35,916 bases of DNA, taken from positions 1 to 35,916 of the forward strand of contig JAEWQH010000075.1 in assembly GCA_023399275.1 (NCBI GenBank), in the 5' to 3' direction. The translations under genes were made by a program, and so were the position numbers. This stretch comes from Bacillota bacterium (lineage in GTDB: Bacteria > Bacillota > Clostridia > Christensenellales > CAG-138). Below are positions 14,812 through 21,188 of the stretch, one piece after another. Position 1 is the stretch's first letter. Each line of letters begins with the position of its first letter. The notes beneath the pieces were generated by a model. The model was not told the origin of the DNA and made no database searches. It saw only the letters and a list, made by a program, of their open reading frames with translations.

Positions 14812-15870
14812 TCAGCCAAGCGGCAGCGTAACGGTGAACGCCGCGCCCGCGCCCTCCGTGCTCTCGCAGCGGATGACTCCGCCGTGCAGGTCTACGATAC
14901 GCCGCGCGATCGAAAGCCCCAGCCCGTTGCCGGAGACGGCGTGCGCATCGGTTCCCTGATAAAACTTGTCGAAGATGTGTTTTTGGGCCTCGTTGGAGAT
15001 GCCGTAGCCATCGTCGCGGATGCTGAACACGGCTGCCTCGTCGGACTTCTGCAGGCGTATATCAACACAGCCGCCCTCTGGCGTGAACTTGATCGCGTTG
15101 TCGATCAGGTTGAGCCAGACTTGACTGAGTAGCTCCTCGTCGCCCTCGAGAAGAACTTCATCCAGCTCCGCATTCAGGTTGATCCGCCGCTGCTCCCATT
15201 TCCCCTCGAAGAGCAGCACACAGCGGCGCACCTGCTCCGTCAGATCGAAGACGGCATGGTGGGCGAGAATCGCCTGTTTCTCCACGCGGGAGAGGTTGAG
15301 CGCGTTGGTGGCAAGCTGCGAGAGGCGGGAGGACTCGTGTATGATGATATCGAGGTACTCGCTGCGTTGCTCCGGCGAGAGGTCGTCGTGCCGGAGCTCC
15401 TCGGCAAAGCCCTTGATCGAGACGATCGGCGTTTTGAATTCATGTGAAAAATGATCGACAAAGTCCGCGCGCAGCATCTCGATGCTGCCGAGCTCCTCCG
15501 CCATGCGGTTGAAGCTCGCGGCAAGCTCGGCAAACGAGCTCGGTCCCGGCAACTGCAGACGCACGGAAAAATCGCCGCCGGCAAGCCGATTGGTCGCGTC
15601 GATTACGCGGCGAATGGGCTTGAGCGGGAAGCGGCTGATCACGAAGGAGACCGCCGTGCCGACGACCACGCTGATGACGAGCAGCATCAGGATCGGCAGC
15701 ATCGGCTCCTGCCGCGAGAGCTTTGCGATATTCAGCGCGTTGATGCGGATGAGCAGCATGCCGACGACGAGGATGATGAGCGAGGTGATCAGCAGGATCA
15801 GAAACACGACAGCCGAAAACAGCGCAGCCAGCCCGAAGCGCGCGCGGAACGTCTTTTTCTGCCGCGTCAT
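14812..15870 (-). CDS. Sensor histidine kinase (HAMP-HisKA-HATPase)
   Basis: A 352-residue membrane kinase: two closely spaced membrane helices (about 14-42 and 58-80) with only a ~15-residue outer loop, a HAMP domain (about 80-133), a HisKA dimer domain with phospho-His143 (HFSHEFKTP) and a HATPase domain (N box LIDNAIKFTPEG, G1 DDGYGI, G2 GNGLGLSIARRI). The very small outer loop suggests an intramembrane-sensing kinase that detects envelope stress or uses the transporter as sensor, as in BceS- or HssS-like systems; this is inference. It overlaps the response regulator gene by 4 bp and is followed, after a promoter, by the efflux genes. Confidence 0.94.
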   Translation of the reverse strand: MTRQKKTFRARFGLAALFSAVVFLILLITSLIILVVGMLLIRINALNIAKLSRQEPMLPILMLLVISVVVGTAVSFVISRFPLKPIRRVIDATNRLAGGDFSVRLQLPGPSSFAELAASFNRMAEELGSIEMLRADFVDHFSHEFKTPIVSIKGFAEELRHDDLSPEQRSEYLDIIIHESSRLSQLATNALNLSRVEKQAILAHHAVFDLTEQVRRCVLLFEGKWEQRRINLNAELDEVLLEGDEELLSQVWLNLIDNAIKFTPEGGCVDIRLQKSDEAAVFSIRDDGYGISNEAQKHIFDKFYQGTDAHAVSGNGLGLSIARRIVDLHGGVIRCESTEGAGAAFTVTLPLG

Positions 15871-16541
15871 ACTTTTTTCACCGCCTTGTAGCCGAGCGCG
15901 CGCACGCTGACCAGCTCAAACTCCGGGTAGCTTTCGAAGCGACGGCGCAGGCGGTTGATGTGCACATTGACCGTCGTATCTCCGCTTTCGGACTCCATGC
16001 CCCAGATTTCGTCCATGAGCTGGATGCGCGTGAAGATCTTGCCTGGAAAGGAGAGCAGCTTGTAGAGCAAATAGAACTCCTTTTGCGGCAGCGTCTGCAC
16101 GTCGTCCCCGCGCGAGACGGTCAGCGCGTCGTAATCCAGCTCCACCATGCCGATGGTGAGCTTTCGCTCGCTGACGATGCGGGAGCGCCGCAGCAGCGCC
16201 TTGATGCGCAGCAGCAGTTCTTCGCTGTCGACCGGCTTTGTCATGTAGTCGTCCGCACCCGCGAGAAAGCCGTTTCGCTTGTCCGCCGGCAGTTGTCTGG
16301 CGGTGACCATCAAAATCGGGATCATGTTTCCCGCGGCGCGGAGCTCGGATGCGAGCGCATATCCGTCCAGATGGGGCATCATGATGTCCAGCACGATCAG
16401 GTCGATATGGTGCGCGTCCATGCACGCGAGCGCATCCGCCCCGTCGACCGCGGTCAAGACGGAGTATTCCGCTCGTTCGAGCACAGCCTTCATGAGCTTT
16501 CGCGCGTTGGTGTCGTCCTCGACGACGAGAAGTTGAAACAT
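15867..16541 (-). CDS. OmpR-family response regulator
   Basis: A 224-residue regulator of typical length. The receiver domain (1-118) has the acidic pair Glu8-Asp9-Asp10, phospho-acceptor Asp52 in LIVLDIMMPHLDG, and Lys in YMTKP. The winged-helix DNA-binding domain (about 128-222) has LPQKEFYLLYKLLSFPGKIFTR and VNVHINRLRRRFE. It should be phosphorylated by the kinase encoded next and act at the 16-bp elements in front of its own gene and the adaptor gene. GAGGG lies 8 nt before the start. Autoregulation is inferred from the shared element. Confidence 0.95.
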   Translation of the reverse strand: MFQLLVVEDDTNARKLMKAVLERAEYSVLTAVDGADALACMDAHHIDLIVLDIMMPHLDGYALASELRAAGNMIPILMVTARQLPADKRNGFLAGADDYMTKPVDSEELLLRIKALLRRSRIVSERKLTIGMVELDYDALTVSRGDDVQTLPQKEFYLLYKLLSFPGKIFTRIQLMDEIWGMESESGDTTVNVHINRLRRRFESYPEFELVSVRALGYKAVKKV

Positions 16542-16580
16542 GGCAATCCCTCGTTTCGGCGATGTGCCGCAGCTGCTTTT

Positions 16581-16612
16581 AGTATACGCCGAAAGATGAA
16601 CCGAAGAAAAAC
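16581..16612 (-). promoter_or_regulatory. Promoter and operator-like element of the two-component genes
   Basis: Minus-strand TTCTTC (16603-16608) and TATACT (16581-16586) are 16 bp apart. TGAACCGAAGAAAAAC (plus-strand reading, 16597-16612) overlaps the -35 and matches the adaptor promoter element in 15 of 16 positions at nearly the same distance from the -10. Confidence 0.7.
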
Positions 16613-16619
16613 CAGGCGC

Positions 16620-16871
16620 TCAGCCCTGCAGCCCCGCCGCCTGCCGCTCCATGTTTTCCACGACGATATCGAAGATCTCCCCGAGCGAAGCACAGTAGGC
16701 GAGGATCTCCCACGGACGGTTGGTATGGAAGTGGATCTTGATCAGCGATTCGTCGCCGACTGCGAGCAGGCTGTCTCCCTCGAAGTTTGCGGTGATGTGG
16801 TCGAAGATCTCGTCCTCGCTGAGCTGTTCGCCCGCGAGCAGCAGTTGGGTGTCAAATTTGAACTCGAGCAT
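16620..16871 (-). CDS. Small FakA/DAK2 C-terminal-like protein
   Basis: An 83-residue protein with ribosome site AAAGGAG 8 nt before ATG 16871. The stretch IKIHFHTNRPWEILAYCASLGEIFDIVVENM resembles the C-terminal part of FakA (YloV) fatty acid kinases, where an IHVHTN-like motif recurs. Here it stands alone, without the DhaL ATP-binding domain. Similar free-standing proteins are known in Clostridia, usually labelled as kinase-like; their role is not established. It lies 59 bp downstream of the NYN gene on the same strand and may be co-transcribed with it. It ends 7 bp before the regulator's upstream element. Confidence 0.7.
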   Translation of the reverse strand: MLEFKFDTQLLLAGEQLSEDEIFDHITANFEGDSLLAVGDESLIKIHFHTNRPWEILAYCASLGEIFDIVVENMERQAAGLQG

Positions 16872-16930
16872 GGGTGGTTTCTCCTTTGTCTTGCTTTTCG
16901 GTCGACGATGTTCCGCGCGCCCGCCCGTCG

Positions 16931-17701
16931 CTATGCGCAGCCGGTGCAGCGGTAGGCGAAGATCGTTACGGTGCCCTTGCCGGGATACGTCTTGGTTTCA
17001 TAGCGCTTGGGGTACGCCTTGATGAGGTCGGTAAGCTTCGAAAACCCGTAGGTCTTGCTGTCAAAATCCGGCATGACGCGCTTGATATAGCCGCCCGCCG
17101 AGGAGATGTTGACCCAGCCGTCCGCGTCCGCATAGCGTTCGCTGGCGGTTCGCAGATGCGTGTGGATGGCGTTGATGTCCGGCTTCTGCTCCGGCTTCTC
17201 CGGCTTTTTCTCGGGCTTGCTCTCCTCCGTATGCGTAGCTGGCTTCGGCTTTTCCGCGTCGCCTAAGTTGGAGGTGAGGATGAAGTTGTCGCAGGCGTTG
17301 CGAAACGAAAGCGGCGTCTTTTCCTCACCTACGCCGAACACATAAATGCCTGCCTCGCGCAGGCGGATGGCGAGCGGTGTGTAGTCGCTATCGCTCGAGA
17401 TGAGCGCGACGGCGTCGTAGAGCTGCGTATGCAGCAGGTCCATCGCGCCGATTGCAAGGGAGAGATCCGTTGCATTCTTGCCGGTGGTATAGGCAAACTG
17501 CTGTTCGGGTTTGATGGCGAGCGTCTTGAGCTGCTCTTCCCAGTTTTTCAGCGCGCGATCCTTCCAGTTGCCATAGGCGCGCTTGACGACGATGCGCCCG
17601 TAGGTGGAGAGCTCCTCGAGTATAAGCGAGAGCTTGCTCAGCTGCGCGTTGTCCGCGTCTATCAGCACTGCGATGTTGTCCAGCGATTCCGATTTATCCA
17701 A
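16931..17701 (-). CDS. NYN-domain (PIN-like) protein with C-terminal LOTUS/OST-HTH
   Basis: A 256-residue protein from a TTG start at 17701. The NYN/LabA nuclease-like domain (about 8-140) carries the acidic residues expected at a PIN-type active site: Asp15 and Asp17 (IAVLIDADNAQ), the Asp in NATDLSLAIGAMDLL and the Asp pair in ALISSDSDYTPLAIRLREAG. A Lys/Glu/Pro-rich linker (about 150-175) leads to an OST-HTH/LOTUS RNA-binding domain (about 180-250). Probable RNA-processing or RNA-binding protein. TTG 17701 is favoured because AGGGAGG (17710-17716) lies 8 nt upstream and a TATAAT -10 sits at 17753-17758, which leaves almost no leader for the ATG at 17743 (14 residues longer). It is next to a DEAD-box helicase gene, which suits an RNA role. 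Confidence 0.85.
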   Translation of the reverse strand: MDKSESLDNIAVLIDADNAQLSKLSLILEELSTYGRIVVKRAYGNWKDRALKNWEEQLKTLAIKPEQQFAYTTGKNATDLSLAIGAMDLLHTQLYDAVALISSDSDYTPLAIRLREAGIYVFGVGEEKTPLSFRNACDNFILTSNLGDAEKPKPATHTEESKPEKKPEKPEQKPDINAIHTHLRTASERYADADGWVNISSAGGYIKRVMPDFDSKTYGFSKLTDLIKAYPKRYETKTYPGKGTVTIFAYRCTGCA

Positions 17702-17752
17702 TAGAAGAGCCTCCCTTTCCAATTGTGCCGCGCGGGTAAGCATGTTTACAGC

Positions 17753-17779
17753 ATTATACCACAAGGGGCCGCCGATCAA
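17753..17779 (-). promoter_or_regulatory. Promoter of the NYN gene
   Basis: Minus-strand -10 TATAAT (17753-17758) is perfect; TTGATC (17774-17779) is the best -35 but with only 15-bp spacing. It overlaps the helicase terminator. Confidence 0.5.
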
Positions 17780-17814
17780 AAAGAGGCGGGCGAGCCTGCC
17801 GGCCCGATCGCCTC
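17778..17814 (-). terminator. Terminator of the DEAD-box helicase gene
   Basis: On the minus strand GAGGCG pairs with CGCCTC with an inner GGGC/GCTC stem, then TTTTT (17778-17782). It lies 18 bp after the helicase stop. Confidence 0.75.
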
Positions 17815-17831
17815 CAAAGTGTGTCTGCTGT

Positions 17832-18920
17832 TCAGTTGGCCAGCACGTTGTACTGGCGCTTGATCACGCGCAGCCGCGGGATGTCCTGCTCGCTTACCAG
17901 CGTGCAGGCGAAGCCGCTGTGTCCCGCGCGGCCAGTGCGGCCGATGCGGTGGACGTAGTACTCCGGCTTATCCGGCACATCGTAGTTGATGACGAGGTCG
18001 ATGTTGTCTACGTCGATGCCGCGCGCGGCGACGTCGGTCGCCACCAACACGGGCGTTTTCCCGGCGCGGAAGTCGCGCATGATGTTGTTGCGCTGGTTTT
18101 GGCTCAGGTCGCCGTGCAGGCAGGCGCTGGTCAGCCCCTGGGCGTTGAGCTTTTTGGTGACGGATTTCACCCGGTGGCGCGTGTTGCAGAAGATCAGCGT
18201 CAGACGCGGGTCGGTCTCCTTCATGATGTAGGAGACGGTGGTGATCTTGCCGGCCTCCGGCGTATGGATGCTCATCTGGCGGACGGTCTTGGTCGGCTCG
18301 TTGCGCTCGCCGACCTCGATGGTCTCAGGCTCGGTCAGGTAGCTCTGCGCGATGGCGGAGATCTCCTTGCTCATGGTGGCGGAGAAGAGCATCATCTGGT
18401 GCTCGCCGGAGACGTTGCCGAGGATCCACTTGATATCCGGCAAAAAGCCGAAATCGAGCATCTCGTCCGCCTCGTCGAGCACGACAAAACGGATGTTGTT
18501 GAGCTTGAGCGCGTTTTGGCCGATAAGGTCTTTCACGCGGCCCGGTGTGCCGACGACAACCTGCGCGCCGCCGCGCAGCGCCTGGATCTGGACGTTGGGG
18601 GACTGCCCGCCGTAGATGGACACGGTGCGCATCTTCTTGTGCTGCGAGAGTTTCTTGAAAACGCTCGTGGTCTGCAGCGCGAGCTCGCGCGTGGGGCAGA
18701 GGATCAGCGCCTGCGGCTTGCGGTTGTCGGGGTTGATGCGCTCGATGATCGGCACCGCGAAGGCTGCGGTCTTGCCCGTGCCCGTCTGGGCGACGCCGAT
18801 GAGGTCGCGGTTGTTCAAAAGGGTCTCAAGGCTGCGCGCCTGAATCGGGGTCGGGGTTTCATAGCCTGCTGCCAGCAGCGTCTGCTGCATCTGTGGGGAT
18901 AAGAGTTCTGTGTAATTCAT
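17832..18920 (-). CDS. DEAD-box ATP-dependent RNA helicase
   Basis: A 362-residue helicase core with no long C-terminal extension. Motifs in order: Q motif GYETPTPIQ, motif I AQTGTGKT, Ia PTRELALQ, Ib TPGR, II DEAD, III SAT, IV LIFCNT, V ATDVAARGID, VI HRIGRTGRAG. It should unwind short RNA duplexes in ribosome assembly or RNA turnover (CshA/CshB-like, but shorter). ATG 18920 gives the normal distance to the Q motif; a frame open much further upstream has no family resemblance. The ribosome site is odd: AAGGAA touches the ATG. The predicted promoter at 19211-19239 implies a leader of about 280 nt, as in cold-regulated helicase genes. Confidence 0.93.
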   Translation of the reverse strand: MNYTELLSPQMQQTLLAAGYETPTPIQARSLETLLNNRDLIGVAQTGTGKTAAFAVPIIERINPDNRKPQALILCPTRELALQTTSVFKKLSQHKKMRTVSIYGGQSPNVQIQALRGGAQVVVGTPGRVKDLIGQNALKLNNIRFVVLDEADEMLDFGFLPDIKWILGNVSGEHQMMLFSATMSKEISAIAQSYLTEPETIEVGERNEPTKTVRQMSIHTPEAGKITTVSYIMKETDPRLTLIFCNTRHRVKSVTKKLNAQGLTSACLHGDLSQNQRNNIMRDFRAGKTPVLVATDVAARGIDVDNIDLVINYDVPDKPEYYVHRIGRTGRAGHSGFACTLVSEQDIPRLRVIKRQYNVLAN

Positions 18921-19203
18921 TTCCTTTTCTTTCTGTTCCGTAATCTCATAAAAATAAGACCATGCCGACATGAGCGGGCATCGTCTTTTCAGAAGATCTT
19001 CTTCCAAGCGCTGTCCTGTCGTGCTGCTCGCTATTGATACGTCAGAGCCGGAACGCTCATAACCGTATGGCAAGTGATGTGGTTTCTTGCCAGGGCGTAT
19101 CATAAATGCGACAGACAACGGGAGTTCGCACGAATCTCTTGGTATCGTTTCGAGTCTTATTGTATCCCCCGCACTTCTGCCGCGGGGGTGCTGCATCACA
19201 ATA
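18921..19203 (-). promoter_or_regulatory. Long structured 5' leader of the helicase gene
   Basis: About 280 nt with no supported gene. It holds a strong hairpin CCCCCGC/GCGGGGG (19166-19188) just after the predicted start, a palindrome AGAAGATCTTCT, and near the gene a small stem ATGCC/GGCAT followed on the minus strand by TCTTATTTTT, which could act as an attenuator. Regulation at the RNA level is inferred. Confidence 0.45.
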
Positions 19204-19210
19204 CTCAGAC

Positions 19211-19239
19211 AGAGTAGCACACCTGTTCGCATTTGTAAA
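19211..19239 (-). promoter_or_regulatory. Promoter of the helicase gene
   Basis: Minus-strand TTTACA (19234-19239) and TACTCT (19211-19216) are spaced by 17 bp. Confidence 0.6.
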
Positions 19240-19265
19240 GAAAACAATGTGTGACGGCAAATCAC

Positions 19266-19297
19266 ATAAAAAAACGCCCCCTCATCGGGAGCGTTTT
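19266..19297 (-). terminator. Terminator of the zinc-ribbon gene
   Basis: AACGCTCCC pairs with GGGGGCGTT (one wobble; 19273-19295) around GATGA, followed on the minus strand by a run of seven Ts. It starts 17 bp after the stop codon. Confidence 0.85.
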
Positions 19298-19311
19298 GCG
19301 CTTCGAAACGA

Positions 19312-19581
19312 TTACTTGCGGAAGCAGTCGCTGCAGTACACGGGACGGTCGGAGCGGGGCTGGAAGGGCACCTTGCAGGGTGCGCCGCAGCCTGCGCAGA
19401 CCGCGTCATACATCTGGCGCTCGCCGCCGCGCGGAGAGCTCTGCTTGCGGGCGGTGCGGCAGCTCTTGCAGCGCTGGGGCTCGTTGGTGAAGCCCTTCTC
19501 GGCGTAGAACTCCTGCTCGCTGGCGGTGAAGGTGAAGCTTTGTCCGCAATCTTTGCAGACGATGGTCTTGTCGCTGAACAT
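19312..19581 (-). CDS. Double zinc-ribbon protein
   Basis: An 89-residue protein with two Cys4-type metal sites: C9/C12 with C38/C41 (the zf-trcl-like CxxC-25-CxxC ribbon, IVCKDCGQSF ... QRCKSCR) and C62/C65 with C83/C86 (CAGCGAPCKVPFQPRSDRPVYCSDCF). The linker is basic. Such proteins are common in Clostridia, often annotated only as zinc-ribbon or CxxC proteins; nucleic acid or ribosome binding is likely but unproven. ATG 19581 is chosen because AAAGAGG lies 7 nt upstream and the conserved part starts directly; the frame is open for another 84 codons upstream with no recognisable content. The promoter at 19871-19899 gives a leader of about 285 nt. Confidence 0.85.
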   Translation of the reverse strand: MFSDKTIVCKDCGQSFTFTASEQEFYAEKGFTNEPQRCKSCRTARKQSSPRGGERQMYDAVCAGCGAPCKVPFQPRSDRPVYCSDCFRK

Positions 19582-19863
19582 GGAAATACCTCTTTCGTTT
19601 TTTTGATGGTGTTGGTTCTGGTGTACCCGTTCAATCACATTCATCTTTCGTGAATGGTTGCATCCTTGCTTGGGTTGGCGGCTTGAGGCCCCGGATAGAG
19701 AACGAAAAAGGATCGTCTGTTTTCGCGAGATCAAGATGCCCTCGACCCTCTTAATACGCAGCGCAGGCTGACGCCGATACGCCCTTATCAAAAAACACAT
19801 GTGCCTTCTCATCAAATAACGGATGATCGGCAAGCATGTGCGGTCAAAGCAATTATTCTGAAT
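19582..19863 (-). promoter_or_regulatory. Long 5' leader of the zinc-ribbon gene
   Basis: About 280 nt between the predicted transcription start and the gene, with no supported gene. One clear hairpin on the minus strand is CATTCA-CGAAAGA-TGAATG. Like the helicase leader, this length suggests post-transcriptional control; I see no shared primary motif between the two. Confidence 0.4.
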
Positions 19864-19870
19864 ACGGACT

Positions 19871-19899
19871 GACTATATCACAAACCATTTTGGCTGTCA
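19871..19899 (-). promoter_or_regulatory. Sigma-A promoter of the zinc-ribbon gene
   Basis: Minus-strand TTGACA (19894-19899) and TATAGT (19871-19876), spacing 17 bp, close to perfect. Confidence 0.85.
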
Positions 19900-19950
19900 A
19901 TTCTTTCGTTACAACAATCTTTGGGGCGGCAAGGGCGGTTCTGCCGCGCT

Positions 19951-19979
19951 AAAAAAGAACCGGTCTTGCGGCCGGCTCT
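19951..19979 (-). terminator. Terminator of the rpsF-ssb-rpsR operon
   Basis: AGAGCCGG pairs with CCGGTTCT (one wobble; 19956-19979), followed on the minus strand by TTTTT. Confidence 0.85.
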
Positions 19980-20026
19980 GATTCTGCTAAGTCCTTATGG
20001 GGTTGTGTGCTGTGTTGTTGAGCCGC

Positions 20027-20269
20027 TCAGTCCGCCACGTAGGGCAGCAGGGCGACGACGCGCGCGCGCTTGATGGCGATGGCAAGGTCGCGTTGATGCT
20101 TGGCGCACATGCCCGACATGCGGCGGGGCATGATCTTGCCGCGCTCGGTCACGAACTTTTCAAGGGTACGGATATCCTTGTAGTCGATACTCGCGGTTTT
20201 ATCAGCGCAGAACTTGCAAACCTTGCGGCGGCCACGCTTCATACGGGGACGCATTTTACGGTCTTCCAT
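20027..20269 (-). CDS. rpsR: 30S ribosomal protein S18
   Basis: An 80-residue basic protein. KVCKFC near 16-21, IDYKDIRTLEKFVTERGKIMPRR and the conserved QRDLAIAIKRARVVALLPY are S18 hallmarks. It binds S6 on the 30S platform. AGGAGG lies 8 nt before the ATG. Last gene of the S6-SSB-S18 operon, the normal bacterial order; the often-linked rplI (L9) gene is not adjacent here. Confidence 0.98.
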   Translation of the reverse strand: MEDRKMRPRMKRGRRKVCKFCADKTASIDYKDIRTLEKFVTERGKIMPRRMSGMCAKHQRDLAIAIKRARVVALLPYVAD

Positions 20270-20323
20270 GTTGCAAGCCTCCTAATCGAAAAATTTGGTT
20301 TGGCGGGCATCTTCCCGTCGCGG

Positions 20324-20737
20324 TTAAAATGGGATGTCGTCGGACTGGATGTCGGTAAACCCGGCCATGTCCTGCGCGTTGTCCGCGCGGGCCGCGGGTG
20401 CGGCTCCGTCCTCCTGCGGTTTGGGCGAGAGGAACTCTACTTCGTCCGCCTGTACGTCGAGCGACATGCGCGTCGTGCCGTCCTTAGCCTCGTAGGTGCG
20501 CGCTTGGAGCTCGCCGAGAACGGCGACCTTGCGGCCCTTGCTCAGGTAGCGGGCGCACGTTTCGCCCAGCTGGCGCCAGGCGTTGATGCGGAAGAAGTCT
20601 GTCGGGCGCTCGCCGCCCGCGCCACCGCCAAAGCGGCGGTTGACCGCGATGGTGAAGGAGCACACGGTGACGCCGTTGGGCGTGGAACGCACCTCGGGGT
20701 CATGCGTCAGGTTTCCGATGAGAGTGATTTTATTCAT
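20324..20737 (-). CDS. ssb: Single-stranded DNA-binding protein
   Basis: A 137-residue OB-fold protein starting MNKITLIGNLTHDPEVR, with FTIAVNRRF, the DFFRINAWRQLGETCARYLSKG core and the acidic protein-interaction tip DDIPF at the C-terminus. It coats single-stranded DNA and recruits replication and repair partners. The glycine insert in the first loop (FGGGAGGERP) is slightly longer than usual. It sits between rpsF and rpsR, its standard Firmicutes location. Confidence 0.97.
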   Translation of the reverse strand: MNKITLIGNLTHDPEVRSTPNGVTVCSFTIAVNRRFGGGAGGERPTDFFRINAWRQLGETCARYLSKGRKVAVLGELQARTYEAKDGTTRMSLDVQADEVEFLSPKPQEDGAAPAARADNAQDMAGFTDIQSDDIPF

Positions 20738-20770
20738 GCTTCATCCATCCTTTCGGCACTGCTCGTTTCG

Positions 20771-21058
20771 TCACTCGCCTTTGCGGGTCACGAGATAGCG
20801 GAGAATCGCTTCGTCGTTCTTGAAGTTGCGCTCGAGTTCCTTGGGAACCTCAGGCGCACACGTGAACGACATCAAGACGTAGTAGCCCTCGGTCTTGTAG
20901 TCGATGGGGTATGCGAGGCGCTTTTTGCCCCACTCATCGATGGCCGTTACTTCACCGCCGTTGGTCTCGACGATCCCTTTGAACTTTTCGACGGATGCTT
21001 TGATCGATTCCTCGTCCTGGTTGGATACGATGATGTAGAGAACTTCGTATTGATTCAT
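20771..21058 (-). CDS. rpsF: 30S ribosomal protein S6
   Basis: A 95-residue S6: YEVLYIIVSN, GGEVTAIDEWGKKRLAYPIDYKTEGYYVLMSF, and KNDEAILRYLVTRK. The start is set by AAGGAGGTGA 7 nt upstream of ATG 21058. First gene of the S6-SSB-S18 operon, behind the promoter at 21130-21158. Confidence 0.98.
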   Translation of the reverse strand: MNQYEVLYIIVSNQDEESIKASVEKFKGIVETNGGEVTAIDEWGKKRLAYPIDYKTEGYYVLMSFTCAPEVPKELERNFKNDEAILRYLVTRKGE

Positions 21059-21084
21059 TCTTTTCACCTCCTTATGGTCTGTTG

Positions 21085-21107
21085 GCCCGGCGTCTCGTGC
21101 GCCGAGC
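21085..21107 (-). promoter_or_regulatory. Hairpin in the rpsF leader (possible S6:S18 site)
   Basis: GCTCGGCG pairs with CGCCGGGC (one wobble) around a 7-nt loop in the short leader. S6:S18 is known to repress rpsF through a CCG-containing leader hairpin; a CCG is present here but lies in the stem, so equivalence is doubtful. Confidence 0.35.
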
Positions 21108-21129
21108 AAGAAGGACGTTAGCGGAAGCG

Positions 21130-21158
21130 AGTATATCACAAGAAATCGCGTGATGCAA
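21130..21158 (-). promoter_or_regulatory. Promoter of the rpsF operon
   Basis: Minus-strand TTGCAT (21153-21158) and TATACT (21130-21135) with 17-bp spacing. Confidence 0.75.
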
Positions 21159-21188
21159 GGATTTTTCGCGCGGCGCCGCGGCCGGGGC

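Noticed and set aside
17604..18902. 432-codon open frame antisense to the helicase gene
   Set aside because: Opposite strand carries all DEAD-box motifs; this frame has none of its own.
18921..19634. N-terminal extension of the helicase frame by 238 codons
   Set aside because: Crosses the helicase promoter and the zinc-ribbon terminator and overlaps the zinc-ribbon gene; the sequence is low complexity and the Q motif is at the normal distance from ATG 18920.
19582..19833. 84-codon upstream extension of the zinc-ribbon frame
   Set aside because: No ribosome site or recognisable content, and the leader length fits a non-coding 5' region; AAAGAGG supports ATG 19581.
21153..21188. GC-rich palindrome after the dipeptidase stop as a terminator
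   Set aside because: CGCGGCGCCGCG is followed on the minus strand by A residues rather than Ts, so it does not fit an intrinsic terminator.
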